Shown piece after piece: positions 23,997 to 33,354 of a DNA stretch of 64,000 nucleotides. The first letter of the stretch is position 1. Each line of letters starts with the position of its first letter. A model generated the notes under the pieces. That model was not told the DNA's origin and did no database searches. It saw only the letters and a program-made list of their open reading frames with translations. The stretch is from Gordonia sp. SID5947 (GTDB lineage: Bacteria > Actinomycetota > Actinomycetes > Mycobacteriales > Mycobacteriaceae): positions 4,092,001 through 4,156,000 of the forward strand of contig NZ_WWHU01000001.1 in assembly GCF_009862785.1 (NCBI RefSeq), given 5' to 3'. A program made the translations under genes and the position numbers.

Positions 23997-25853
23997 ATGT
24001 CTCGTGCAGTTGGAATCGATCTCGGCACCACCAACTCGGTGGTCTCCGTGCTCGAAGGCGGCGAGGCCGCCGTCATCGCCAACGCCGAAGGCTCACGGAC
24101 GACCCCGTCGGTGGTCGCATTCGCGCGCAACGGCGAGGTGTTGGTCGGGCAGCCGGCGAAGAACCAGGCGGTCACCAACGTCGACCGCACCATCCGTTCG
24201 GTCAAGCGCCACATGGGCGAGGGTGACTGGACCGTCGACATCGACGACAAGAAGTACACCCCGCAGGAGATCAGCGCACGCACGCTGATGAAGCTCAAGC
24301 GCGACGCCGAGTCCTACCTCGGCGAGGACGTCACCGACGCGGTGATCACCGTCCCCGCGTACTTCAACGACTCACAGCGTCAGGCCACCAAGGAAGCCGG
24401 CCAGATCGCCGGACTCAACGTGCTGCGCATCGTCAACGAGCCCACTGCGGCGGCGTTGGCCTACGGACTCGACAAGGGTGAGAAAGAACAGACCATCCTG
24501 GTCTTCGACCTCGGTGGCGGTACGTTCGACGTCTCGCTGCTCGAGATCGGCGACGGTGTCGTCGAGGTCCGCGCGACCTCCGGCGACAACCACCTCGGTG
24601 GCGACGACTGGGATCAGCGCATCGTCGACTCGCTCGTCGAGAAGTTCAAGAGCCAGAACGGCATCGACCTGACCAAGGACAAGATGGCGATGCAGCGGCT
24701 GCGTGAGGCCGCCGAGAAGGCGAAGATCGAACTCTCCGCCTCGCAGAGCACCTCGATCAACCTGCCGTACATCACCGTCGACGCCGAGAAGAACCCGCTG
24801 TTCCTCGACGAGCAGTTGAGCCGCAGCGAGTTCCAGAAGATCACCTCGGATCTGCTCGAGCGCACCCGTTCGCCGTTCCAGGCGGTCATCAAGGACGCCG
24901 GTATCGCCGTGGGCGACATCGATCACGTGGTTCTCGTCGGCGGGTCGACCCGTATGCCGGCGGTGACCGAACTGGTCAAGGAACTCACCGGTGGTCAGGA
25001 GCCCAACAAGGGCGTCAACCCGGATGAGGTCGTCGCAGTCGGTGCTGCCCTGCAGGCCGGCGTGCTGCGCGGCGAGGTCAAGGACGTGCTGCTGCTCGAC
25101 GTGACCCCGCTGAGCCTCGGCATCGAGACCAAGGGCGGCGTGATGCACAAGCTGATCGAGCGCAACACCACCATCCCGACCAAGCGGTCGGAGACCTACA
25201 CCACGGCCGAGGACAACCAGCCGTCGGTGCAGATCCAGGTCTACCAGGGTGAGCGTGAGATCGCCTCGCACAACAAGCTGCTCGGTTCGTTCGAGCTCGG
25301 CGGCATCGCTCCAGCGCCGCAGGGTGTCCCGCAGATCGAGGTGACCTTCGACATCGATGCCAACGGCATCGTGCACGTCACCGCGAAGGACAAGGGCACC
25401 GGCAAGGAGAACAGCATCCGCATCCAGGAGGGCTCGGGCCTGAGCAAGGACGAGATCGACCGGATGATCAAGGATGCCGAGGCACATGCCGACGAGGACC
25501 GGACCCGGCGCGAAGAGGCCGAGACCCGCAACCAGGCCGAGTCGTTGGTCAACCACACCGAGAAGTTCCTCAAGGACAACGAGGACAAGGTTCCCGGTGA
25601 GGTGAAGGACAAGGTCGAGGCGGCCATCGCCGAGGCCAACGAGTCCCTCAAGGGCACCGACATCGCCGCCATCAAGTCGGCGATCGAGAAGCTCTCGGCC
25701 GAGTCCCAGGAAATGGGTCAGGCGATCTACGCCGCCTCGGCTGCGGAGTCGCCCAACGGTGAAGCGCCGGAAGGTGAGGCCGCCGGTGGCGACAACGACG
25801 TCGTGGACGCCGAGGTTGTCGACGAGCCCTCAACCTCCGGGGACAACAAGTGA
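23997..25853 (+). CDS. dnaK: Molecular chaperone DnaK (Hsp70)
   Basis: A 618-residue Hsp70 with the full layout: ATPase motif [20 protein letters not shown] at the N-terminus, [18 protein letters not shown] near residue 170, [13 protein letters not shown] near 310, the linker [18 protein letters not shown] (~360-377), the substrate-binding sandwich, and a lid ending in an acidic tail. AGGAGG precedes ATG 23997. First gene of dnaK-grpE-dnaJ-hspR; the grpE start overlaps its stop. The 5' region carries a SigH-type promoter and three HAIR-like operators. Start chosen at the conserved N-terminus; an upstream in-frame start at 23964 overlaps the leader. Confidence 0.98.
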   Translation: MSRAVGIDLGTTNSVVSVLEGGEAAVIANAEGSRTTPSVVAFARNGEVLVGQPAKNQAVTNVDRTIRSVKRHMGEGDWTVDIDDKKYTPQEISARTLMKLKRDAESYLGEDVTDAVITVPAYFNDSQRQATKEAGQIAGLNVLRIVNEPTAAALAYGLDKGEKEQTILVFDLGGGTFDVSLLEIGDGVVEVRATSGDNHLGGDDWDQRIVDSLVEKFKSQNGIDLTKDKMAMQRLREAAEKAKIELSASQSTSINLPYITVDAEKNPLFLDEQLSRSEFQKITSDLLERTRSPFQAVIKDAGIAVGDIDHVVLVGGSTRMPAVTELVKELTGGQEPNKGVNPDEVVAVGAALQAGVLRGEVKDVLLLDVTPLSLGIETKGGVMHKLIERNTTIPTKRSETYTTAEDNQPSVQIQVYQGEREIASHNKLLGSFELGGIAPAPQGVPQIEVTFDIDANGIVHVTAKDKGTGKENSIRIQEGSGLSKDEIDRMIKDAEAHADEDRTRREEAETRNQAESLVNHTEKFLKDNEDKVPGEVKDKVEAAIAEANESLKGTDIAAIKSAIEKLSAESQEMGQAIYAASAAESPNGEAPEGEAAGGDNDVVDAEVVDEPSTSGDNK

Positions 25854-26497
25854 CCGCTGGCGAGCCGGACGGCACGTATCCAGACGAGCCGGTCACGGTG
25901 TCCGACCGTCGTCGCATCGATCCCGAGACGGGTGAGGTGCGCGACGCGGCGGGCGCCGGGCCGGGCCCGGCGGAAGCCGAGCCGGCAGCAGACCAGCGAG
26001 AGGGCCAGTCCGCGGACGCCGAGCCGGAGGCCGAGGTCGATCAGGTCGATGCCCGTATCGCCGAACTGACCACCGATCTGCAGCGTGAACGCGCTCAGTT
26101 CGCCAACTTCCGGCGGCGTGCAGCGGAGGAGAAGCAGGGATCGGTCGCCTACGGCAAGCAGGTGCTGATCGAGAAGCTGCTCCCGATCCTCGATGATCTC
26201 GACCGTGCACGTGAGCACGGCGACCTCGAGGACGGGCCGATGCGATCGATGGCCGACAAGCTCGTGGCCGCACTGTCGGGCGAGGGGCTCACCAGGTTCG
26301 GTGAGCCGGGCGACGTGTTCGACCCGGATCTGCACGAGGCCGTCCAGCACGACGGTGAAGGAGCAGAACCGGTGATCGGCGCCGTCTATCGCACCGGATA
26401 CCGGCTTGGTGAGAAGGTGATTCGTCACGCGATGGTCACAGTCACCGATCCGGTCGCGGCACCGAGCGATGCGGCCGAACAGACTGGTGCACAATAA
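25850..26497 (+). CDS. grpE: Nucleotide exchange factor GrpE
   Basis: A 215-residue DnaK nucleotide exchange factor. After a disordered acidic N-terminal 55 residues comes the long dimerising helix ([29 protein letters not shown] in two adjoining blocks) and the C-terminal beta domain ([36 protein letters not shown]). GTG 25850 overlaps the dnaK stop, which suggests coupled translation. The overall form fits actinobacterial GrpE. Followed by a 170-base gap filled by inverted repeats before dnaJ. Confidence 0.96.
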   Translation: MTAGEPDGTYPDEPVTVSDRRRIDPETGEVRDAAGAGPGPAEAEPAADQREGQSADAEPEAEVDQVDARIAELTTDLQRERAQFANFRRRAAEEKQGSVAYGKQVLIEKLLPILDDLDRAREHGDLEDGPMRSMADKLVAALSGEGLTRFGEPGDVFDPDLHEAVQHDGEGAEPVIGAVYRTGYRLGEKVIRHAMVTVTDPVAAPSDAAEQTGAQ

Positions 26498-26510
26498 GCG
26501 CACCCTTTTC

Positions 26511-26617
26511 GCTCCCTGAGGTGCGACGAGCGTCAGCGACCACCTCGCTCCTCAGGGAGCGGGTGACGCTGGCGAGCTCGCGCCTCAGGGAGCAGGTGCG
26601 CTCGCTCCTCAGGGAGT
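26511..26617. repeat. Inverted 'CTCCCTGAGG / CCTCAGGGAG' repeats between grpE and dnaJ
   Basis: GCTCCCTGAG at 26511-26520 pairs perfectly with CTCAGGGAGC at 26551-26560; two more copies of CTCAGGGAG follow at 26584 and 26608. The core matches the repeat at 11145-11250. The first pair could form a strong hairpin in the operon mRNA and lower or uncouple dnaJ expression. Confidence 0.7.
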
Positions 26618-26667
26618 GGGAGACAACTTCATCCAGACAATTGACATAACGAAGGAGGTGACGTCTG

Positions 26668-27867
26668 GTGGCTCCACAACGTGAGTGGTTGGAACACGAC
26701 TTCTACAAGGACCTGGGCGTTGCTTCTGACGCTTCGGCTGAAGAGATCAAGAAGGCCTACCGCAAGCTCGCACGCGAGTTGCACCCGGATGCCAACCCGG
26801 GCGATGCGGCAGCCGAGGAACGCTTCAAGCGGGTGTCCGAAGCCCACAGCGTGCTGTCCGATGCCGAGAAGCGCAAAGAGTACGACGAGACCCGCGCGAT
26901 GTTCGCCGGTGGGCGATTCCGCGGCGGGGGCAACGGCTTTCCCGGCGGTTTCCCGGGCGGCGGCACCACCTATACGACGACGACGGGCGGCGCCGACTTC
27001 AACATCGGCGACCTGTTCGGCAACGGCGGTAACACCGCCGACGCGGGAGGCGGATTCGGCGACCTCTTCGAGGGCTTGTTCAATCGCGGACAGCGGACGT
27101 CCACAGCGTCGCGTCCGAAGCGCGGCAACGATCTCGAGACCGAGACGACTCTGAGCTTCAAGGATGCGGCACAGGGCACCACCGTTCCGCTCCGGGTGAC
27201 CAGCCCGTCACCGTGCACGACGTGTCACGGCAGCGGGGCAAAGCCCGGCACCAGCCCACGAGTCTGCCCGAACTGCAACGGTTCCGGATTCGTGAGCCGC
27301 AACCAGGGGGCATTCGGATTCAGCGAACCCTGCCAGGATTGCCAGGGCACGGGCTCGCGCATCGACGACCCCTGCACCGACTGCGACGGTTCCGGCGTGA
27401 AGGTTCGTGCCCGGACCATCAACGTGCGCATCCCTGCGGGTGTCGAGGACGGACAGCGGATCCGGCTCGCCGGTCAAGGGGAGGCTGGGCGGCGCGGAGC
27501 CCCGTCGGGAGACCTGTACGTGGTGGTTCACGTGCAGTCGGACAAGGTCTTCACCCGTAGCGGTAACGACCTCAAAGTTCAACTGCCCGTGAGCATCTCC
27601 GAGCTGATTCTGGGTGCCACGGTGTCGGTGCCGACCCTCGACGGCACGGTCGGTGTGAAGATCCCGGCCAACACGACCGACGGCCGCACGCTGCGGGTCC
27701 GTGGTCGGGGAGTGCCGAAGCGGTCCGGCGGCGCGGGTGATCTGCTGGTCACCGTGAAGGTCGCGGTCCCGCCGACGCTCGACGACGCCGCCGTGGAGGC
27801 CATGCGCAAGTATGCCGAGGCAGAGAAGGCCGGTGGCTTCGATCCGCGTGCCGGGTGGGGGCGATGA
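26668..27867 (+). CDS. dnaJ: Chaperone DnaJ (Hsp40, type I)
   Basis: A 399-residue type I Hsp40 that stimulates DnaK ATPase. J domain at residues ~10-75 with HPD in [10 protein letters not shown]; a Gly/Phe-rich stretch (residues ~88-150); four CxxCxGxG zinc repeats ([32 protein letters not shown], residues ~183-240); then the C-terminal peptide-binding domains. GTG 26668 is preceded by GAAGGAGG at 26651. It overlaps hspR by 4 bases. The distance from grpE (170 bases) is longer than usual and filled by repeats. Confidence 0.96.
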   Translation: MAPQREWLEHDFYKDLGVASDASAEEIKKAYRKLARELHPDANPGDAAAEERFKRVSEAHSVLSDAEKRKEYDETRAMFAGGRFRGGGNGFPGGFPGGGTTYTTTTGGADFNIGDLFGNGGNTADAGGGFGDLFEGLFNRGQRTSTASRPKRGNDLETETTLSFKDAAQGTTVPLRVTSPSPCTTCHGSGAKPGTSPRVCPNCNGSGFVSRNQGAFGFSEPCQDCQGTGSRIDDPCTDCDGSGVKVRARTINVRIPAGVEDGQRIRLAGQGEAGRRGAPSGDLYVVVHVQSDKVFTRSGNDLKVQLPVSISELILGATVSVPTLDGTVGVKIPANTTDGRTLRVRGRGVPKRSGGAGDLLVTVKVAVPPTLDDAAVEAMRKYAEAEKAGGFDPRAGWGR

Positions 27868-28265
27868 CGATGGTCGGCAAGTTCGAGAGCGAGGCCGGCG
27901 CGACCTTCATGATCTCGGTCGCCGCCGAACTCGCCGGCATGCACGCCCAGACGCTACGCACCTACGACCGCCTCGGTCTGGTCACGCCGCAACGCACCAG
28001 CGGCGGCGGTCGTAGGTACTCGGCCCGGGACGTCGAACTGCTCCGGGAGATCCAACGGCTCTCCCAGGAGGAGGGTGTGAACCTGGCGGGGATCAAGCGG
28101 ATCATCGACCTGAGCAATCAGGTGGACGCTCTGCAACAGCGGGTTCGGGAACTGCAAGCGGAGGTGGACAACGTTCCACACCGCCGCAGCGGCGAACTCG
28201 TGCCCGTTCCGCGCACCAGCGCTCTGGTCGTCTGGCAGCCGCGCCGCAAGCGCAACGCCGACTGA
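27864..28265 (+). CDS. hspR: Heat-shock repressor HspR (MerR family)
   Basis: A 133-residue MerR-type regulator that represses the heat-shock operon by binding HAIR sites, with DnaK as co-repressor in Streptomyces. Winged-helix [23 protein letters not shown] and [20 protein letters not shown]; then a short dimerisation coil ([20 protein letters not shown]). ATG 27864 overlaps the dnaJ stop (ATGA). Last gene of the operon, so it is autoregulated through the HAIR sites upstream of dnaK, and the lon operator is a second likely target in this window. Confidence 0.96.
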   Translation: MTMVGKFESEAGATFMISVAAELAGMHAQTLRTYDRLGLVTPQRTSGGGRRYSARDVELLREIQRLSQEEGVNLAGIKRIIDLSNQVDALQQRVRELQAEVDNVPHRRSGELVPVPRTSALVVWQPRRKRNAD

Positions 28266-28327
28266 TGACCGCCGGGAACCACCCGCTACCCTGACTCCGG
28301 AGAACGACGCCGGAGACAGGACAGGAC

Positions 28328-29458
28328 ATGGCCGAGACACAGAGCACCCGCACGCAGGGCGGCTCGACCTCGACCGGTTCGGTCCTCGGGATCTCGGTCA
28401 TCGAGGATCACATCGTCTCCGTGGTGCGTGGTGCCGAGGGCGAGATCGTCGCGAGCAATCTGGTCGACCTCGCCGACCCGTCCGCGCAGAGCGCGGAAAC
28501 CGCCATTCACGAACTCGTCGACTCGGTGCCCTACGAGATCGACCGGATCGGTATCGCCTGCGCGCGCCCGGCCACCCAGAGCTATCTGCAAGCGAATCTC
28601 TCTCCCGACACGTCACGACCGGGCTGGTACGACAAGGTCGCGGTCACCGATGTGCCCGCCGCCCTCGCCGAGGTGGCGCGGGGTGCCGCCGGAGTCCGCG
28701 GCATCATCGCCGTCGTCGACCTGGATCGGACCGCGGTCCCGTCGCCCGGCTCATCCGTGGTGACGTTGGACGCGGCGACCGGCGAGGTCCTCGGGACCGC
28801 TGAGTTCGCCTACGGTTCTCCGGGACCCGTGACCGATCCCGCACACGCGACCGCGGTCGCCGAGGCCGTGATCTCGGCACCGGGCGGATCATCGGTGTCG
28901 TCGGTGCTGTGCACCGGACCCGGCGCCGACGTGCCGGGCGCGGTGTCCGCGTTGGGTTACGCACTGGCTCGGCCGGTGGCAGCCGCCGAGCAGCCGGCCC
29001 TGGCGCCTGCTGTCGGCGCCGCGATCCTCGCGCTGCGACCCGGAGCGGTGACGCGCGGTTCGTCGAACCGTCGCTGGTGGCTGATCGGGGCGGCGATGGC
29101 CGGTGCACTGGTGCTCGGTGCGATCGCCGCATCGGCGGTGTTCGCCGGCGTCGACGCAGCCGAGGAAGAGGCGCCACCCACGACGACCGTCACAGCGGCG
29201 CCGTCGACAGTGACCGTCACCTCGACGGCGCAGCCGCAGACCGAGACCGAGACCGCCGTCGAGACGACTACGGTGACCCGGGATCGGCAAACGGTCACCC
29301 GGACCACGACTGCCACGGAGTCGGCGTCGGACCCGACCACGGTCACCGAGACGGAGACCGAGACCGAGACCACGACGAAGACCGAGTACGCCGGTGGCGG
29401 CGAGGCGTCGGCGAACAGATGGGCGCCGCAGAACCGGCAGGGGTTGACCGGCCAGTAG
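28328..29458 (+). CDS. Single-pass membrane protein with Thr/Glu-rich C-terminal tail (mycobacterial-type, unknown function)
   Basis: A 376-residue protein. Residues 1-240 form an Ala/Val-rich globular region of actin/ASKHA-like appearance (VLGISVIEDHIVSVVRGAEG, then GIIAVVDLDRTAV), which resembles a family of conserved mycobacterial hypothetical proteins. A single transmembrane helix follows at about 250-271 (WWLIGAAMAGALVLGAIAAS). The last 100 residues are low complexity (TETETAVETTTVTRD, TETETETETTTKTE), presumably outside the membrane. Start 63 bases after hspR; same strand, so read-through from the heat-shock operon is possible. No enzymatic motif. The family name is not certain. Confidence 0.75.
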   Translation: MAETQSTRTQGGSTSTGSVLGISVIEDHIVSVVRGAEGEIVASNLVDLADPSAQSAETAIHELVDSVPYEIDRIGIACARPATQSYLQANLSPDTSRPGWYDKVAVTDVPAALAEVARGAAGVRGIIAVVDLDRTAVPSPGSSVVTLDAATGEVLGTAEFAYGSPGPVTDPAHATAVAEAVISAPGGSSVSSVLCTGPGADVPGAVSALGYALARPVAAAEQPALAPAVGAAILALRPGAVTRGSSNRRWWLIGAAMAGALVLGAIAASAVFAGVDAAEEEAPPTTTVTAAPSTVTVTSTAQPQTETETAVETTTVTRDRQTVTRTTTATESASDPTTVTETETETETTTKTEYAGGGEASANRWAPQNRQGLTGQ

Positions 29459-29492
29459 ATCGCGCGGGGTCGTCAGCGCCGGATGGTGGTGT

Positions 29493-30644
29493 TCAGATCA
29501 CGGGGTCGTGCTGGATCCGACTCGCTCGCACACCCGCGACCAACAGGCGTCGTCGTGTCGCCTCGATCATCTGAGCCGAACCCGCGATGAGGACCTGGCG
29601 GTCGTCCCAGGGCCCGCTCCGCGCAACCGCGTCACCGAGCGTCCCGATGATGTGCTCGATACCAAGGGTCTCCGGCGTCGTCGTCGAGGTGATCCACCAT
29701 GGGTCGGTGGTCTCCTCCGAGACCGCGGTGACGGTCAGCCACGGATTGGTGGTCGCGATGCGACGTAGCACCGCGAGATCATAGAGCTCACCGGGATGAC
29801 GCATCCCGTAGAAGATGTGGGTCTGTGGCGAGTCGGCGCGCTTCGACATCTCGATCAGCAGCGCTCGCAGCGGCGCGAGGCCGGTGCCGCCGGCGACCAT
29901 GAGTACTTTCTGGTCACGCTCGACGTGCAGGGTCCCGTGCCCTTGTGCGAAATACCAGGTGTCGCCGCTGCGGGTCTCGCCGACGATCGCGGCGCTGACC
30001 GTGCCGCCGGGCACCGCGCGCACATGGAACTCGAGTTCACCGGCCGGGTTCGGTGGAATGGCTGGAGACAGATTCCGCCACACCCTGGGACGCTGGGGGA
30101 TCTGCACCTCCAGGTACTGCCCGACCGCGAAGCGCAGTGGTGCACGCGTGATCAGTCGGACCACCGCGAGGTCGCGGGTGATCCGGAACTTCTCCACCAC
30201 CTCGGCCGACCACAACGCCGGATGTGGGGCCGTCTCGGCGGCGCCGCGCATCACGCCGGTCGTCAGCATCATCGCCTGGGTGACCGTCTGAGCGGATTCG
30301 TCGTCCCAGTACTCACCCAGCACCGATGCGAACTCGGCGACGAGAGCCTGGTAGATGATGCCGTAATGCTCTGGTCGCACGCCGAACTTGCGGTGGTCGC
30401 GACCCAACTGGGCGAGAAATTCGATCAGCTCGTTGTGTCCGTCGGGGCGTGGCACCACGTCGAGGACGTGGTCGATGACGCGATAGAAGGCGTCGCGCTG
30501 CCCGGCCATCACCGCGGGAAACAGTTCACGCAGGTCGGGGTCGATGGCGAACATCCTGGTGTAGACGTTCGCGGAGAATCGGTCGGGGTCGCGGGCGATC
30601 AGCGTGCGTAGCTGATGGAGCGTGTGCCGTGAGTGGTTGGGCAC
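29493..30644 (-). CDS. Flavohaemoglobin (globin-FAD-NAD reductase)
   Basis: About 383 residues: a globin domain (residues 1-135, proximal histidine in RPEHYGIIYQAL), a ferredoxin-reductase FAD domain (VGQYLEVQIPQRPRVWRNLS) and an NAD domain (MVAGGTGLAPLRAL, HIFYGMRHPGELYDL). Such enzymes detoxify nitric oxide by dioxygenation or act as lactate-linked oxidoreductases (the mycobacterial type II group). The first possible GTG (30656) lies inside the GGGAGG ribosome site, so GTG 30644, correctly spaced after it, is chosen. Monocistronic; upstream region divergent from the amidohydrolase. Confidence 0.9.
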   Translation of the reverse strand: MPNHSRHTLHQLRTLIARDPDRFSANVYTRMFAIDPDLRELFPAVMAGQRDAFYRVIDHVLDVVPRPDGHNELIEFLAQLGRDHRKFGVRPEHYGIIYQALVAEFASVLGEYWDDESAQTVTQAMMLTTGVMRGAAETAPHPALWSAEVVEKFRITRDLAVVRLITRAPLRFAVGQYLEVQIPQRPRVWRNLSPAIPPNPAGELEFHVRAVPGGTVSAAIVGETRSGDTWYFAQGHGTLHVERDQKVLMVAGGTGLAPLRALLIEMSKRADSPQTHIFYGMRHPGELYDLAVLRRIATTNPWLTVTAVSEETTDPWWITSTTTPETLGIEHIIGTLGDAVARSGPWDDRQVLIAGSAQMIEATRRRLLVAGVRASRIQHDPVI

Positions 30645-30777
30645 GTCGTGGGTCACCTCCCTGTACCGGTACCGCGGATTTTCCGCCCAAGACTAATCAC
30701 CCTAGCGGTCGTTCGACGAGCACTGACGATCCATCATTCGATCTCGGGCGCGCACAGCGTGTGGCAGGCTCAGTGGT

Positions 30778-31917
30778 GTGAGCTCGCTCGATGGCGTCGT
30801 GCCGGGCATAGTCGATGCCCATCTGCACCAGTGGAATCCGCGGAGTACTCCGTGGGCGGCGAACCGGATGTCGCGGCTCTACAGTTTTCTCCCCGCCCTG
30901 GGCGATCGTGTCTTCCCGATGGTGGTGTCGCAGGCCGACCGCGAATACGTGCTCACACCGAGCACCGTCGCGCGCGTGTACGAGCCCTTGCAGTACCTCG
31001 CCGATGCGTCCGCCGTTCGCACCGTGGCCGGGGTCCGGGTGGAGACCGTGGTGCACATGGAGTCGCATTGGCGACGTGACGAGGCCGCCGGCCGCACCGA
31101 CAGCCCGGCGGGACGGTCGGCCGTGGAGGAGACCCGATATGTCACCGGCCTGCCGTTCGGGGTCGGCCAATCGCCCAACCTCGGGGCGATCGTGGCGCAC
31201 GCCGACCCGCGCGCCGAGATGTTCGCGGAATTGCTCGACGAGCACGCGGCGCTCACCGACCGTCTGCGCGGCGTCCGCTGGATCACCACCCGGCACCCCG
31301 ATCCACGCATCCGCAACGGCGCGGACGCCGACGGGATTCTCGCGTCGACGTCGTTCTTGCGTGGTTTCGCCGAGGTGGCCGAACGGGGTCTGGTGTTCGA
31401 CGCTTTCGTCTACTCGCATCAGCTCTATGACGTGGTGACGCTCGCGCGGGAGTATCCGGAGGCGACCATCGTGGTCGACCATCTCGGATCGCCGGTCGGT
31501 GTGTTCGGACCGGTGGGAGCGCGGACCGGCGCGACGGCCGGCGCCCGTGCAGACATCCTCCGCCTGTGGCGGGAGCGGATGACCACTCTCGCCGGATGCC
31601 CCAACGTGGTGGTCAAGTTGTCCGGCCTCGGATTGCCGGTGCTCGGGTACGGCCGGGAGAGGTGGGGAAACATCGGCAGTCGCGGCACGCTTGCCGAGAT
31701 GGTCGGCCCGCTGGTCGAACATGCCTTTGCGCATTTCGGCGCCGACCGCCTGATCTTCGGCTCCAACTTCCCGATCGACAAACCCAACACGGCACTCGAC
31801 ATGGTGGTCGGTGCGCTCATCGACCTGCTCGAACCGCAAGGTGGCGACTACGTACTACGGAAGGTGTTCCGGGACAACGCCATGCGGGTGTACAGGATCG
31901 AGGGCCAACCCGCCTGA
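30778..31917 (+). CDS. Amidohydrolase family protein (TIM-barrel, amidohydrolase_2-like)
   Basis: A 379-residue metal-dependent hydrolase or decarboxylase: metal-binding motif GIVDAHLHQWNP at residues 9-20, later TIVVDHLGSPVG (residues ~230-242) and the C-terminal FGADRLIFGSNFPIDKPNTA with the conserved aspartate region. The group includes lactonases and hydratases acting on aromatic or sugar lactones. GTG 30778 has no clear ribosome site and may be leaderless. Followed by the dispersed repeat at 31932 and the convergent kinase gene. Substrate unknown. Confidence 0.85.
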   Translation: MSSLDGVVPGIVDAHLHQWNPRSTPWAANRMSRLYSFLPALGDRVFPMVVSQADREYVLTPSTVARVYEPLQYLADASAVRTVAGVRVETVVHMESHWRRDEAAGRTDSPAGRSAVEETRYVTGLPFGVGQSPNLGAIVAHADPRAEMFAELLDEHAALTDRLRGVRWITTRHPDPRIRNGADADGILASTSFLRGFAEVAERGLVFDAFVYSHQLYDVVTLAREYPEATIVVDHLGSPVGVFGPVGARTGATAGARADILRLWRERMTTLAGCPNVVVKLSGLGLPVLGYGRERWGNIGSRGTLAEMVGPLVEHAFAHFGADRLIFGSNFPIDKPNTALDMVVGALIDLLEPQGGDYVLRKVFRDNAMRVYRIEGQPA

Positions 31918-31931
31918 ACCTCGTCGCCCCA

Positions 31932-31996
31932 CGCTGATCGAGTAGGCCCGAGCGAAGCCGCCCGCCCCCCGCTGATCGAGTAGGCCCGAGCGAAGC
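31932..31996. repeat. Two direct copies of a 27-bp 'CGCTGATCGAGTAGGCCCGAGCGAAGC' -type repeat
   Basis: Identical 27-base copies lie at 31932-31958 and 31970-31996 (CGCTGATCGAGTAGGCCCGA followed by GCGAAGC), offset 38 bases; the second continues into GCCGTATCGAGATCACC. The element sits between convergent stops. From memory it resembles a dispersed intergenic repeat of Gordonia and Rhodococcus genomes. Confidence 0.75.
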
Positions 31997-32027
31997 GAGG
32001 CGCCGTATCGAGATCACCCCTACCTGT

Positions 32028-33017
32028 TCACCCGTCCGCAACCGCATTCCGAGACCACGGCCACCGGCGCCGTCGGGGCGATTCCGGCACCGGGACGTCC
32101 CGTAGTGCTCGTGCGACGATGTCGGTGAACTGCGTGCAGGTCTCGTACCGGTCCTGGGGATCCTTGGCCAGTGCCTTGGCGAACACGGAATTGAGTGCCG
32201 ACGGCAACCACGGACGTGCGCTGGTCAACCGCGGGATCGGATCGTGGAGATGAGCATAGGTGACGGCAAACGCCGTGGCGCGTTTGAACGGCGGATCGCC
32301 GGTCAGTAGCTCGAACAGGCTGGCGGCCAACGCGTAGAGATCGGTTGCCGGCGAAAGGCGTTGAGCAGTCAGCAATTCGGGTGCCGCGTAGGCGATCGAT
32401 CCCTGGACTCTGCCGTTGCGTGCCAGCGGGCGGGCATCGTCGAGCAGCTGGGCGATGCCGAAATCGGTCAGCACCGCGTGGACCCGGCCGGAGGGCCGGG
32501 ACACCATGATGTTGGCGGGCTTGACGTCCCGGTGCAGGACCTCCATCGCATGGGCGAAGTCGAGGGCGTCGGCGATCTGTCCACCGATCTGGGTGATCGC
32601 CGTGATGTCCGGTTCGGCGGGACGGTGGACGATCAGTTCGGTCGCCGGCATACCCTCGACGAACTGCATCGCCGTCCACAGAACGGTTACGCAACTGCTT
32701 GTCTCGATGCCTGTGGTCGAATCGATCTCGCCGCGGGCGTACATGCGGACGATGTTCGGGTGCGGGAGTCGGGAGGCAATGGTGAACTCGCGATCGAATC
32801 TCTCGCGGACCCGTTGACGGTCGCTCGGCCTGGTGTGCAACACCTTGAGTGCGATCGGGTCGGTGCCGCTGCCGCGGTGCGCCCGATAGACCTCGGCGCT
32901 GCTGCCGCTGCCGAGGAGTGCGTCGATGGTGTAGCCGGCCAACACATCGCCCGGCCCGAACACGGCGTCAGAACTGTCGGGTCGCGGTGATACGGCACGG
33001 TGCTCGGCGGTGGCCAC
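32028..33017 (-). CDS. Soluble Hanks-type Ser/Thr protein kinase
   Basis: A 329-residue cytosolic eukaryotic-like kinase. Glycine loop LLGSGSSAEVYRAH (residues 34-47), ATP lysine in IALKVLHTRP, catalytic loop VLHRDVKPANIMV, metal-binding LTDFGIAQLL, and activation-segment end GSIAYAAPELL are all present, so it should be active. It ends at a basic RRRRWPWSRN tail with no transmembrane helix or extracytoplasmic sensor, unlike PknA/B. GTG 33017 opens a 25-residue leader before the kinase domain. Likely regulator of metabolism or stress; no substrate indicated by neighbours. Confidence 0.92.
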   Translation of the reverse strand: MATAEHRAVSPRPDSSDAVFGPGDVLAGYTIDALLGSGSSAEVYRAHRGSGTDPIALKVLHTRPSDRQRVRERFDREFTIASRLPHPNIVRMYARGEIDSTTGIETSSCVTVLWTAMQFVEGMPATELIVHRPAEPDITAITQIGGQIADALDFAHAMEVLHRDVKPANIMVSRPSGRVHAVLTDFGIAQLLDDARPLARNGRVQGSIAYAAPELLTAQRLSPATDLYALAASLFELLTGDPPFKRATAFAVTYAHLHDPIPRLTSARPWLPSALNSVFAKALAKDPQDRYETCTQFTDIVARALRDVPVPESPRRRRWPWSRNAVADG

Positions 33018-33033
33018 GAGATTTCCGGTTCGG

Positions 33034-33144
33034 CTATCCGCTGATGGGGGTCAGCCGGAAGGCGGCCCGATGTCGATCCGACTCCCTCCGCATGATGCGG
33101 AAGTCGTCGATGGTGTCGCTGTTGGAGTCACTCACCCGAACCAT
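33034..33144 (-). CDS. Possible small protein of 36 residues upstream of the kinase
   Basis: An ATG at 33144 opens a 36-codon frame (VRVSDSNSDTIDDFRIMRRE, then a basic end) closing 16 bases before the kinase start on the same strand. The charged composition is protein-like, but there is no good ribosome site and no family is recognised. The rest of 33145-33354 shows no gene. Confidence 0.25.
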   Translation of the reverse strand: MVRVSDSNSDTIDDFRIMRRESDRHRAAFRLTPISG

Positions 33145-33354
33145 TCTGCCTGTTCGGGCCGCCGTAGCACCCCGGGATCACCGAGCTGGTGGATCGCTGG
33201 CCGGTGGTCTGGTCCGGGAACCTTCTGCGTCGACCGTGGTCGCGAATGCCGACGAACTGTCCGACGACGCACCGAGGCGGCCACGCACAGGTCTGCCGAG
33301 CGGACTGCACGGAGCCGCATGAGCGAGACGTCCCGCGCACCTTAGAGTGAGACC

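Noticed and set aside
33145..33354. Possible tRNA or small RNA in the kinase/GlcD gap
   Set aside because: No T-arm GTTCGANNC or cloverleaf could be fitted.
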